Assembly: GCF_024436435.1 (NCBI RefSeq)
Contig: NZ_JAFMZP010000011.1
Span: forward strand, 1 to 64,000
Length of the DNA stretch: 64,000 nucleotides
Direction of reading: 5' to 3'
From: Desertivirga xinjiangensis
GTDB lineage: Bacteria > Bacteroidota > Bacteroidia > Sphingobacteriales > Sphingobacteriaceae
Each line of letters begins with the position of its first letter. Position 1 is the first letter of the stretch. Positions 17,789 through 25,927 of the stretch are shown piece by piece. The position numbers were made by a program, and so were the translations under genes. Below the pieces are notes generated by a model that saw only the letters and a program-made list of their open reading frames with translations, ran no database searches and had not been told where the DNA came from.

Positions 17789-19096
17789 ATGAGATTTAGT
17801 GAATATATACGAAACAAGGCTTTCAGAGCTCTAGACAGAATGCGTAAAGAGCCGATAAACGGGATGATAAAAGAGTTAGACGCTTTTAATGCAGCCGGCA
17901 AACCGTATCAAGACGTTCTGATAAAATTAAACAGGTTCCTTAATGAAGTACAAACCTCTTCTGTTTTTTATGCCAATAATAATCCAGGAACGAACCTATC
18001 CGGGTATCCCATAGTAAAAAAACGTTTGTTAAAAGAACACATGGAGCAGGTGCTGTCTTCAAAATATACCAGGAAGGAATTGGTTCCCGTAACTACAAGC
18101 GGATCTTACGGCGTCCCTTTTACTTTTTATCTTACCCCGCAAAAGAAGAAGAGACAGCTGGCAGAGGTGATTCATTTCAGTTCCCGGGCAGGCTACCGGG
18201 TAGGTGTTTGTCATGGTTATTTTAGGACGAATTTACCTAAGAGCAGTCGTAAGCTGTGGTTTCAGAACCAGATTTTCATTCCCTCAAAAGTTCTTGATAA
18301 GCATTTTCTGGAAAACACCCGCTCTCTTTTAAAAAGTAAGAAGGTCAAGGTTTTGATCGGATTTCCTTCTGCGATGGCTTTATTAGCTACGTATTGCCTG
18401 GAGCAGGGCGACCGGCCGGAAGAGTTTGGAATTCAGGGTATCCTGGCTTTTGCAGAAAATTTGACTGCGAAGCATCGGGACTATCTCGTAAAAGCTTTTG
18501 GATGTCCGGTACATAGCAGGTATGCTACGGAGGAATTAGGAGTACTAGGCTATCAAACGGACAATCATAGTGGATTTGAGCTTAACAGTCTCAATTATAT
18601 TATTGAGGTATTAGATCTCGACAAAGATGTGAGTGTCAAGCCGGGGGAAGTTGGGAGAGTAGTGGTGACGGACCTACACTCGGATGCTATGCCCCTGATT
18701 CGTTACGAGACTGGAGACCTCGCACAACTTGGTCAAGTGTTTGATGAAAACCCTAATTGGGCGAAAAGCTTGACTTCCCTGTCCGGCCGGTCTGTGCAAT
18801 TGCTTTATGCTACGAATGGGGAAAGACTTTATCCTTTGTATATGGATCTCTTTATGGAAGAGTCTGAAATTTTCGTACAGTACCAAATGATCCAGGAATC
18901 AAAGAAACTTTTCACTTTAAAATTGGTTCCTAAAAGTAATTATGATCCAGCAGATTTTTCCGAAGATGCGCTTATTGCCGATTTGAAGAACTGGCTGGGG
19001 AGCGATGCGGAAATTAATATACAATTGGTAGAGGATATTGAAAAACTGCCTTCCGGTAAACGCCCATATATTATCAACAGGCTTGCAAGTGTATAA
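17789..19096 (+). CDS. CapK/phenylacetate-CoA ligase-like adenylate-forming enzyme
   Basis: 435 residues. AMP-binding signatures are visible: phosphate loop TTSGSYGVPF near residue 105, RYATEELGVLGYQ, and LIRYETGDLAQL. The C-terminal part has GRSVQLLYATNGERLYPLY and a terminal lysine region SGKRPYIINR. Family members activate a carboxylic acid as acyl-adenylate and usually pass it to CoA. CapK-like copies are frequent in capsule loci and their substrates are mostly unknown. It lies between two NeuD-type acyltransferases and could supply the acyl group for one of them; this is inference. Confidence 0.8.
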   Translation: MRFSEYIRNKAFRALDRMRKEPINGMIKELDAFNAAGKPYQDVLIKLNRFLNEVQTSSVFYANNNPGTNLSGYPIVKKRLLKEHMEQVLSSKYTRKELVPVTTSGSYGVPFTFYLTPQKKKRQLAEVIHFSSRAGYRVGVCHGYFRTNLPKSSRKLWFQNQIFIPSKVLDKHFLENTRSLLKSKKVKVLIGFPSAMALLATYCLEQGDRPEEFGIQGILAFAENLTAKHRDYLVKAFGCPVHSRYATEELGVLGYQTDNHSGFELNSLNYIIEVLDLDKDVSVKPGEVGRVVVTDLHSDAMPLIRYETGDLAQLGQVFDENPNWAKSLTSLSGRSVQLLYATNGERLYPLYMDLFMEESEIFVQYQMIQESKKLFTLKLVPKSNYDPADFSEDALIADLKNWLGSDAEINIQLVEDIEKLPSGKRPYIINRLASV

Positions 19097-19691
19097 ATTG
19101 ATCTTTAAACGTAGCCTGGATGTTTTTGTTGCTATTTTGGGTCTAGTAGTGCTAAGTCCGGTTTTAATAGTAATTACTGTATTGCTATATTTTACCACTA
19201 GTGGCAAGCCGTTCTTTCTGCAGTTGCGCCCGGGAATAAATGGTCGCATTTTCAAGATTATCAAGTTCAGGTCTATGAATGAAAAAAAAGATAAGAAAGG
19301 TGATTTGCTTCCGGATAGCATGCGTTTAACCTCAATTGGAGCTTTCATTCGCCGGACTTCGCTAGATGAAGTTCCACAATTAATCAATGTATTAAAAGGA
19401 GATATGAGCTTGGTTGGACCCAGACCGCTATTGCCGGCCTATCTTCCTTTGTATAACAAAGAACAGCGCCGAAGACATGAAGTGAAGCCAGGGATAACGG
19501 GTTGGGCGCAGGTGAATGGACGTAATGCTATTTCCTGGCAAAAAAAATTTGAGTATGACGTATGGTATGTTGACCATCTTTCTTTTGCACTGGATATGAG
19601 GATTGTGTGTTTCACGATATATAAAGTATTTAAACGAGATGGCGTCTCAGCAAACGGCGAGGCGACGATGCAGGCATTTAAGGGTAATTGA
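19089..19691 (+). CDS. Initiating sugar-1-phosphate transferase (PglC/WcaJ family)
   Basis: About 200 residues from a GTG at 19089 that overlaps the preceding gene by 8 bp. An ATG at 19038 would add 17 residues lying wholly inside that gene and not matching the family. An N-terminal re-entrant hydrophobic helix (SLDVFVAILGLVVLSPVLIV) is followed by KFRSM, the catalytic LDEVPQLINVLKGDMSLVG, and GPRPLLPAYLP. It lacks the extra N-terminal membrane domain of WcaJ and so matches the short PglC type. It attaches the first sugar phosphate to undecaprenyl phosphate and thus starts repeat-unit synthesis. Confidence 0.92.
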   Translation: MYKLIFKRSLDVFVAILGLVVLSPVLIVITVLLYFTTSGKPFFLQLRPGINGRIFKIIKFRSMNEKKDKKGDLLPDSMRLTSIGAFIRRTSLDEVPQLINVLKGDMSLVGPRPLLPAYLPLYNKEQRRRHEVKPGITGWAQVNGRNAISWQKKFEYDVWYVDHLSFALDMRIVCFTIYKVFKRDGVSANGEATMQAFKGN

Positions 19692-19693
19692 AT

Positions 19694-20293
19694 ATGTTAT
19701 ATTTATATGGGGCCGGGGGACATGCAAAGGTGGTGTTGGAAACTGCGGAAGAGTTAAATATTCCAATATCAGGAATAATAGACGAAAAGATAGTGGTTGG
19801 TACATTGTTTGATTATAGGATTTTTGTCCCCGGCGAGGTGTCCTTTTCTCAGGAAACACTGATTTTGTCAATAGGAGATAATTCGGCCAGAAAACAACTG
19901 GCAGAAAAATATGAACAAAAAACTTTTACTTCTTTGGTTCACCCGCGGGCTTATGTCTCCAGGCGCGCAGCAATTGGAGCAGGTTCCGTAGTTCTGGCCG
20001 GGGTAAGTATCAATTCATCCGTTATAGTTGGTGAGCATGTAATTATAAATACAAATTCATCGGTCGATCACGACTGTACGATAGGTGATTATGTGCATAT
20101 AGCCCCTAATGCCTGTTTAGCCGGTAATGTTACGGTTGGAGAGGGTGCCTTCATCGGAATGGGAGCTTGTGTAAAGCAGGGTATTAGGATTGGCAAATGG
20201 GCAGTTATAGGAGCAGGATCCGTTGTCTTGACAGATGTGCCTGATTTTTCTAAATTCTGGGGGAACCCTGCGAAAACCGGAACAAGAAAATAG
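19694..20293 (+). CDS. NeuD/PglD-type sugar acyltransferase, copy 2
   Basis: 199 residues, same architecture as the gene at 17175: LYLYGAGGHAKVVLETAEE, then hexapeptide repeats with NTNSSVDHDCTIGDYVHI holding the catalytic His. I chose ATG 19694, two bases after the initiating-transferase stop; a TTG at 19688 is possible. The two copies share most of the beta-helix and differ mainly in the N-terminal sugar-binding half, which suggests different acceptors or different acyl donors. Confidence 0.86.
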   Translation: MLYLYGAGGHAKVVLETAEELNIPISGIIDEKIVVGTLFDYRIFVPGEVSFSQETLILSIGDNSARKQLAEKYEQKTFTSLVHPRAYVSRRAAIGAGSVVLAGVSINSSVIVGEHVIINTNSSVDHDCTIGDYVHIAPNACLAGNVTVGEGAFIGMGACVKQGIRIGKWAVIGAGSVVLTDVPDFSKFWGNPAKTGTRK

Positions 20294-20412
20294 ATAAGAA
20301 AATTAATAGCTATGTGAAACATAGTAATGTTTTGACACATAGGATCAGTTATTGCTGTCATAAGCTACCTAAGAAATATTTTAATGAGTTTTATCAACTT
20401 ATTCTCCAATTT

Positions 20413-21609
20413 ATGAAATCGGAAATTTGGCTCTCATCGCCGCATATGGGTGGTATGGAAAAGCGGTTTGTAGAGGAGGCTTTTCTACAGAACTGGATTG
20501 CTCCGATGGGGCCTGACATTATTAAATTTGAAGAAAGTCTCGCCGATTATACAGGAGTTGGATATGCTGTTGCTTTGTCATCTGGCACTTCTGCTATACA
20601 TCTTGGCTTACAGTTGTTGGGTGTTATGAAGGGTGACGAGGTGATTTGCCAAAGTCTGACTTTTGTGGCAACGGCTAACCCTGTTATGTATCTTGGAGCC
20701 ACTCCTGTTTTTGTCGACAGTGAGAAAGGTTCCTGGAATATGGATCCTGAAGCTTTGGAGGCTGCTATAAAAGATCGTCTCGCAAAAGGAAAAAAAGTTA
20801 AAGCAATTATTCCTGTCCATTTATATGGTATGCCTGCGAAAATGGACGCCATTCTTGAGATTGCGGAAAGATACGAAATTCCGGTGTTAGAAGATGCAGC
20901 GGAATCGCTTGGTTCCAGGATAGGGGCTAAACAAACAGGCAAATTTGGACACTTAGCTGTCGTTTCTTTTAATGGCAATAAAATTATAACCACATCGGGA
21001 GGAGGCGCTCTCCTTTCCGATAGTGAGGAATATATTAATAAAGCGCGCTTTCTGGCCACCCAGGCAAAGGAGGAAGTTGTGCATTATGAACATAAGGAGA
21101 TGGGTTATAACTACCGAATGAGCAACATCTCGGCTTGTATCGGTAGAGGACAAATGTTGGTGCTGGATGAGAGGATACAGCAACGCCGTAAGAATTTTGA
21201 TTTTTATATCGAGCAGCTGGACTTTTCCGGCATTAGCTTCCAACATGAATCTGAAAAAGTTTTTTCAAACAGGTGGCTTACAGCGATACAAGTAAATCCG
21301 GAGTTGACAGGTGTATCTGGTGACGAGATCAGGCTTGCCCTGCTTGCCGATAATATAGAATCAAGGCCAGTTTGGAAACCGATGCATATGCAGCCGTTGT
21401 TTCAAGATTGTGCCTATTATGGCAATCAGGTAGCTGAGGAACTATATACCTACGGCCTCTGTCTTCCGTCTGGATCTAATCTCACGACAGGAGCGCTAAA
21501 TCGGGTCGGAACGATTATCAAGGGCATGTTGAAACATCAGAATCCTAGAAAGCAATTTGATGAAGACGAGCGTAATCTAAGTTCCCAGTTAGTTTTTGCA
21601 TCCCAATAG
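20413..21609 (+). CDS. PglE-like DegT/DnrJ/EryC1/StrS aminotransferase
   Basis: 398 residues. PLP-dependent fold type I: WLSSPHMGGMEKRFVEEAF at the start, ALSSGTSAIHLGL, VIPVHLYGMPAKMDAI, EDAAESLGSR, and the Schiff-base lysine in VVSFNGNKIITTSGGGAL. PglE and relatives aminate a 4-keto-6-deoxy UDP-sugar. With the NeuD/PglD-type genes it predicts an N-acylated 4-amino-4,6-dideoxy or bacillosamine-type sugar. The matching 4,6-dehydratase (PglF) is not in this window. ATG 20413 is chosen over an upstream GTG at 20314, whose extra 33 residues do not match the family. Confidence 0.92.
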   Translation: MKSEIWLSSPHMGGMEKRFVEEAFLQNWIAPMGPDIIKFEESLADYTGVGYAVALSSGTSAIHLGLQLLGVMKGDEVICQSLTFVATANPVMYLGATPVFVDSEKGSWNMDPEALEAAIKDRLAKGKKVKAIIPVHLYGMPAKMDAILEIAERYEIPVLEDAAESLGSRIGAKQTGKFGHLAVVSFNGNKIITTSGGGALLSDSEEYINKARFLATQAKEEVVHYEHKEMGYNYRMSNISACIGRGQMLVLDERIQQRRKNFDFYIEQLDFSGISFQHESEKVFSNRWLTAIQVNPELTGVSGDEIRLALLADNIESRPVWKPMHMQPLFQDCAYYGNQVAEELYTYGLCLPSGSNLTTGALNRVGTIIKGMLKHQNPRKQFDEDERNLSSQLVFASQ

Positions 21610-21755
21610 ACATGACGATGCGTTTTAGAAAATTTATTAATCCGGCAAGAGAGCTTCAATCCAAAATGAGATACGGCAATCTCAATTCCTGCCTTTCAAA
21701 AATTATACTTTTCTAAAAGTAATACTTAGTTTTACCTACTTGAAAGAAAAGAAAT

Positions 21756-21763
21756 TAATTTTG
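21756..21763 (+). promoter_or_regulatory. -7 element upstream of the FAS-like operon
   Basis: TAATTTTG matches the TAnnTTTG consensus exactly, 17 nt before the ATG at 21781. A loose -33 candidate (TTTT at 21730-21733) lies 22 nt upstream, slightly long. It lies in a 171-bp gap after the aminotransferase, so the FAS-like operon can be transcribed separately from the exopolysaccharide genes. The rest of the gap holds only a weak GAGAT/ATCTC hairpin. Confidence 0.5.
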
Positions 21764-21780
21764 AGTATCTACCTGGTGCC

Positions 21781-22503
21781 ATGCAGAAACTGAAAGTATT
21801 AATTACGGGTGCCAGCAGGGGCCTGGGGCTGGCAATTTCGAAAAAACTGGAATCGGAGTATAGCCTTATTTTACATGCCTCTAAAGAGGAGAACTTGGGG
21901 GAGGTCGGCCCTGACAGCCACATCTTATGTGCAGATTTTTCGGATGCAGAACAAATTAATGCTTTTTGTAAGCAGTTAAAAAAGGATCATGGCGACAGCC
22001 TGTATGCAGTGATCAATAATGCGGGTCTAACCTTTGATAAACCCATCACCTTTCAGCCGGAGCGCGAGATTGACGCTATGATCAATGTCAATCTGAAAGC
22101 ACCCGTGATGATTTCTAAAACGGCCATGAAGATCTTTGGCCTGAACAAAAAAGGGGTTATTATCAATATAAGTTCAGTGGTTGGCGAAAGTGGAAACGCT
22201 TTTCAATCGGTGTATGCAGCTACCAAGGCCGGCCTGGTTGCGCTCTCAAAATCATTGGCGCAGGAAGCTGCGGCATTGAATGCCGGCCATGAAATCAGGG
22301 TGCTAAGTGTTTCTCCTGGCTTTATTGAAACAGACATGACTGATGCTATCCCGGAAACGGAAAAAGAAAAATATTTGAAGATGATACCGGCGCAGCGTTT
22401 TGGCAAAGTAGAGGATGTGGCCGAGGCTGTTTTATTTTTATTATCCGATAAGGCGTCTTATATTAACGGGACAAACATTAATATAAATGGAGGAATATTA
22501 TAA
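21781..22503 (+). CDS. 3-oxoacyl-ACP reductase (FabG-like SDR)
   Basis: 240 residues. Rossmann motif ITGASRGLGLAIS, NNAG motif, catalytic Ser in IINISSVVGESG, Tyr145 and Lys149 in VYAATKAGLVALSKSLAQE, and the FabG-like end SDKASYINGTNININGGIL. It should reduce a 3-ketoacyl-ACP with NADPH. It is the first gene of an operon with 2-6 bp gaps or overlaps through most of its length. Context with ACP, ketosynthase and enoyl reductase favours acyl-ACP as substrate over another SDR role. Confidence 0.85.
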   Translation: MQKLKVLITGASRGLGLAISKKLESEYSLILHASKEENLGEVGPDSHILCADFSDAEQINAFCKQLKKDHGDSLYAVINNAGLTFDKPITFQPEREIDAMINVNLKAPVMISKTAMKIFGLNKKGVIINISSVVGESGNAFQSVYAATKAGLVALSKSLAQEAAALNAGHEIRVLSVSPGFIETDMTDAIPETEKEKYLKMIPAQRFGKVEDVAEAVLFLLSDKASYINGTNININGGIL

Positions 22504-22506
22504 TTA

Positions 22507-23058
22507 ATGGACAATCTGGTAGGGGTTTCTCCCCAAAACATGTTGCTTCATGGTCCCACTAAACTGCTTTTGGACACTTATCACTGGCATTCGCCAAAAT
22601 TGGGTATTGTGGCAAGCTATACGCCTAAGGATAGGGATGTGGAAGACCATTTTGGTATTTTCAGAGGGGTGGATCAGATTGAGGCTTTTGCGCAGGCAAC
22701 TATAGTTTCGTGCGGGACTTTCCTGGAATGCCAAAAACAAAAATGTGATCCCCTTGATCTTAAAGATCAGTTTATTCCAGCATTTATCAGTATCGGGGCA
22801 GTTTACTTTCAGAACTACCTGGAGAAAGGCGATACTTTTATAAGCATCGGCTCCATTAAATTCTATAAGTTCAGGCAAATGGTCTGCGATGGAAGAATTT
22901 ATAAAGTGCCTCAAGGTTTGAACTTAGATGAGTATTTTAGCCATTTCAATGAAGATCGCCTTAAGGCATACGACCTTAGCGACGACTTTGGGCTGGTAGC
23001 AGAACTGAATGATATAACCGGCAGGGCATTGAAAAAAGAGCTTTTTAATAAAGATTAA
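22507..23058 (+). CDS. FabZ/FabA-like hotdog 3-hydroxyacyl-ACP dehydratase, divergent
   Basis: 183 residues. I see the hotdog-dehydratase core in DVEDHFGIFRGVDQIEAFAQ: His48 matches the catalytic His of the HFPGxPxMPG motif, and Glu59 matches the catalytic acid of the central helix (xxEAxAQ). The loop between them is about three residues shorter than in FabZ and has lost the PG-P-MPG residues. A GDTFISIGSIKFYKFRQMV strand matches the later hotdog sheet. It would supply the dehydration step missing from the operon otherwise. Assigned from motif and context; moderately sure. Confidence 0.65.
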   Translation: MDNLVGVSPQNMLLHGPTKLLLDTYHWHSPKLGIVASYTPKDRDVEDHFGIFRGVDQIEAFAQATIVSCGTFLECQKQKCDPLDLKDQFIPAFISIGAVYFQNYLEKGDTFISIGSIKFYKFRQMVCDGRIYKVPQGLNLDEYFSHFNEDRLKAYDLSDDFGLVAELNDITGRALKKELFNKD

Positions 23059-23064
23059 AGAATA

Positions 23065-23325
23065 ATGGAAAGACAAGAGATTATTGATGGTCTGGTAGAA
23101 ATACTTAAAACAGTCAGAACCATAGACCAGGACAAACTGGTTGCCGTAACCGAAGAAACGGATTTTATTGCCGACTTAAACACTCCTTCCACTGAAATGA
23201 TCAATATCGCTGCCAAGGCCGAACAGAAGTTTGATGTGGAATTTGAGGATGATGACATCGATGGCCTGGGTTCGACAGTGAAAGACATCGTTGATCTGAT
23301 TTTAAGAACAAAAGAAAGAGCTTAA
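23065..23325 (+). CDS. Acyl carrier protein with non-canonical attachment motif
   Basis: 86 residues, acidic, four-helix ACP pattern. The 4'-phosphopantetheine serine is Ser42 in LNTPSTEMINIAAKAEQKF, aligned with the usual G-A-D-S-L-D-x-V-E-L. The normal DSL triplet is replaced by PST. Helix II otherwise keeps the expected hydrophobic and acidic spacing. It would be loaded by the AcpS-like enzyme encoded at 25476 in the same operon and serve as the carrier for the whole cycle. Gap of 6 bp before and 2 bp after. Confidence 0.85.
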   Translation: MERQEIIDGLVEILKTVRTIDQDKLVAVTEETDFIADLNTPSTEMINIAAKAEQKFDVEFEDDDIDGLGSTVKDIVDLILRTKERA

Positions 23326-23327
23326 AC

Positions 23328-24677
23328 ATGCAAGTACCAGGCAGAAAGGTGGCGGTTGTCGGTATGGGAGGCGCTTTTCCTACCTGTTCTGATCTCAAGG
23401 ACTTCAGCAATAAGTTGTTCTCTGATCAGAGCCTGATCAGAGAGTGGGATAAAGCTACAGCCTACGGCAAAAATATCCGTTCAAGTGTTTCGGGTTTCAT
23501 CACGGAAGCGGAAATGGGTCTTGAGCCTATTTATTCTACACTGGTTGAAAATTATCCGGAGACTTATATCGATAAGCTGAACCGCATTCCTGATGCAAAC
23601 CTGGCAACAGCCGATATCGGAAGTATCTGGGCGATGCTGGGTGCCCAGGAGGCCATTGCGATGGCTGGCTGGAGCGATGCTGAAACACAGTCGGAAGGCA
23701 CAGGGGTGGTAGTAGGTTCCGGTGGAGGAGGTCATGAAATACTGCGGAATGCCTGGCATAGTTTCTTCCACCACAAGAAAAAAACACGGCTTGTGGGTTC
23801 GCATGCTGTAGACCGCGCCATGGTTTACCGCGATGCTGCCAATGTATCCTGCCTGATAAAGAACAAAGGGGTGTGCGAGTCAATAGGCTCAGCCTGTGCG
23901 ACAGGACTGGGTAATATCGGGTACGCTTACCGGCTGATCAGTTTCGGATTACAGGACCGTGCCATTGCAGGTGGGGTAGAAGGTACTTCCCTGGAAACAT
24001 TTATTGGTTTTGATGCGATGCAGGTGCTCAGCAGGGGCTTTTCTCCGGAGGAGAGCTCGCGGCCTTTTGATCTGCAGCGAAATGGCTTTGTTTGTTCTTT
24101 CGGAGGAGGAATCGTTGCCCTGGAAGAATACGAACTGGCGAAAGCCCGCGGTGCTGACATTATAGCTGTCATAGATAATTACTTTAATAATTCGGATGGC
24201 GATGGCGATATGTTCGCTCCTTCTTTTAGCGGTCAGCAGAGGCTCTGGAAAGGTTTAATGGCCGGCTCCGGTCAAAAACCGGATGTGGTTAAGGTGCATG
24301 GAACGTCTACGCCTGCAGGTGATGCGATAGAATTGTTGAGCGTAGTTGATGCCCTTGGGCATGACGGATATCATATTTCTGCACCTAAATCACAGTTTGG
24401 TCATATGTTGGGTGCTGCGGGTGCCGTTGAATTTATAACGGCTTTGCTGATGCTCAAGCATCAGAAAGTGCTGCCCTGCCTGAATTCGGCACATCTGAAT
24501 CCTGAGCAGGAATCTTTTCAGAAAAGCGGTCATTGGTTTGGACCATTTGAACCTCTTGCTGCATTCAGAGATCTGATACCGCAAAATAGCTTCTCAAAAG
24601 AGATTAACCACATTGCCTGTTTAAACTATGGCTTTGGCGGTACCAATAGTGCAATTTCTATTTCAAGAGAGCTGTGA
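23328..24677 (+). CDS. Beta-ketoacyl-ACP synthase (FabF/KAS II-like)
   Basis: 449 residues. Thiolase fold with full Cys-His-His triad: Cys190 in GSACATGLG, His324 in VHGTSTPAGDAIE, His359 in QFGHMLGAAGAVE. N-terminal VAVVGMGGAFPTCSDL and C-terminal NYGFGGTNSAISI are typical. Residue spacing between the triad members is within a few residues of E. coli FabF. There is no partner chain-length factor, which argues against an aryl polyene or classical type II polyketide system. It should elongate acyl-ACP by malonyl condensation. Confidence 0.9.
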   Translation: MQVPGRKVAVVGMGGAFPTCSDLKDFSNKLFSDQSLIREWDKATAYGKNIRSSVSGFITEAEMGLEPIYSTLVENYPETYIDKLNRIPDANLATADIGSIWAMLGAQEAIAMAGWSDAETQSEGTGVVVGSGGGGHEILRNAWHSFFHHKKKTRLVGSHAVDRAMVYRDAANVSCLIKNKGVCESIGSACATGLGNIGYAYRLISFGLQDRAIAGGVEGTSLETFIGFDAMQVLSRGFSPEESSRPFDLQRNGFVCSFGGGIVALEEYELAKARGADIIAVIDNYFNNSDGDGDMFAPSFSGQQRLWKGLMAGSGQKPDVVKVHGTSTPAGDAIELLSVVDALGHDGYHISAPKSQFGHMLGAAGAVEFITALLMLKHQKVLPCLNSAHLNPEQESFQKSGHWFGPFEPLAAFRDLIPQNSFSKEINHIACLNYGFGGTNSAISISREL

Positions 24678-25489
24678 TGATTGAGAATACGAATAAGATA
24701 GCTGTGGTTTTTGGCGTGAGGAACGAAAGTTCGATAGCCTGGGACATTGCGGTAAAGTTACAGCAATCGGGCTGTAAGATTGCTTTAAGCTATGTTAAAG
24801 ACACCAAAGATGAAGTATTGTACCTGATGGAAAGGCAGGGTATGGATACAAGCTTTGCAGCTGAAGTGGATGTAAGGGACGAAACTGAGATCAATGCTTT
24901 TCTTCAAAAGGTTTATCAGGGTCTGGGACCGATAGATTACTTGCTGCATGGAGTGGCTTTTGGAAGTCAGCAGGTAATGTGTTACTCGCTGCCGGGAAGC
25001 CAGGACCCTGCACCTTCTTACCTGGATATCCCTTTCGAAGATCTGATGGATTCTTTTAATATCAGCGCTTATTCGCTGTTAAGAATCTGCCGGGTAGCCC
25101 ACCCATTGTTTGCGAAAGGGGCCTCTGTACTCACGCTTACTTATAATGCTTCCCAGCGGGTTTTCCCCGGTTATGCAGGGATGGGCATTAACAAAGCTGC
25201 TCTTGAAAATATCATGCTCTATCTGGCCAGCTATTTCAGGGAGAGCCAGGTAAGGATAAATGCAATCTCGGCAGGCTTAGTGATGACAACGTCTGCCGGA
25301 GGGATAAATGGCGTTAGAAAATTACGGAAGCTTGGTAAGTTGACGGCGCCTCTGGGTAATGTAGACGCAGGAGATATAGGTGACGCGGCCTTGTATTACT
25401 TTTCAGCCCTATCGAAGAAAGTTACGGGAAATATTCATTTTGTTGATGGTGGGTTCAACATCATGGGAGTGCCGTATGATGGAGAGTAA
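24677..25489 (+). CDS. Enoyl-ACP reductase-like SDR (FabI family)
   Basis: 270 residues. FabI signatures: VVFGVRNESSIAWDIAVKL for the nucleotide site, LTYNASQRVFPGYAGMGINK with the Y-x6-K pair (Tyr166, Lys173), NAISAGLVMTTSAGGI, and the end FVDGGFNIMG. This subfamily reduces the enoyl double bond of acyl-ACP. The substrate loop is longer than usual around YSLPGSQDPAPSYLDIPFEDL. ATG 24677 overlaps the ketosynthase stop by one base; a GTG at 24674 is also possible. Its presence means the cycle can be fully reducing. Confidence 0.85.
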   Translation: MIENTNKIAVVFGVRNESSIAWDIAVKLQQSGCKIALSYVKDTKDEVLYLMERQGMDTSFAAEVDVRDETEINAFLQKVYQGLGPIDYLLHGVAFGSQQVMCYSLPGSQDPAPSYLDIPFEDLMDSFNISAYSLLRICRVAHPLFAKGASVLTLTYNASQRVFPGYAGMGINKAALENIMLYLASYFRESQVRINAISAGLVMTTSAGGINGVRKLRKLGKLTAPLGNVDAGDIGDAALYYFSALSKKVTGNIHFVDGGFNIMGVPYDGE

Positions 25490-25904
25490 TTTAGATACAG
25501 ATAGAATAACAGATAAAATTACTAACACAGTCAGCAGTGTGGCAGAAGGTAGAAGCTTTGTGGTTGGGAATGATCTTGTCTTTTTGCCCGATTTTAAACA
25601 CTCCCTTACGGAACTATTCAAGCAGAGAGTTTATACGGAAACTGAACGGAACTACTGTAATCTGTTCGATGATTCTTTGTTGAGGTATGCTTCTACCTGG
25701 GCAGCAAAGGAGGCGGTCTACAAAGCTATCAAGCAAATAGATCCGGCACCTTTATCATGGAGAAAAATAGAGATCCGCAGAGACAAAATTGCCGGCAAGC
25801 CCAGCGTGGTTTTACATGACCAAGAAAACTTTTACCCTATCAGCTTAACTATTTCACACGACGGCGACTATGTGTGGGCCCTGGCTATCTTATCACTTAA
25901 ATAA
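25476..25904 (+). CDS. 4'-phosphopantetheinyl transferase (AcpS-like)
   Basis: About 142 residues. AcpS pattern: FVVGNDLVFLPDF (metal-binding Asp), RVYTETERNYC, STWAAKEAVYKAIKQ with the catalytic Glu, and LTISHDGDYVWALAIL at the end. It converts apo-ACP to holo-ACP. Two consecutive ATGs at 25476 and 25479 are possible starts, both overlapping the enoyl reductase end, with GGGAG at 25465-25469 as ribosome site. The residues before about 30 are not conserved. A dedicated copy suggests the operon ACP is not well served by the housekeeping AcpS. Confidence 0.85.
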   Translation: MMESNLDTDRITDKITNTVSSVAEGRSFVVGNDLVFLPDFKHSLTELFKQRVYTETERNYCNLFDDSLLRYASTWAAKEAVYKAIKQIDPAPLSWRKIEIRRDKIAGKPSVVLHDQENFYPISLTISHDGDYVWALAILSLK

Positions 25905-25927
25905 TCATCAACAGATAATCATAAGAG

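Noticed and set aside
21612-21716. 34-codon ORF between the aminotransferase and the FAS-like operon
   Set aside because: Basic peptide with no signal or membrane segment and no ribosome site; could be chance. Conservation in relatives would be needed to accept it.
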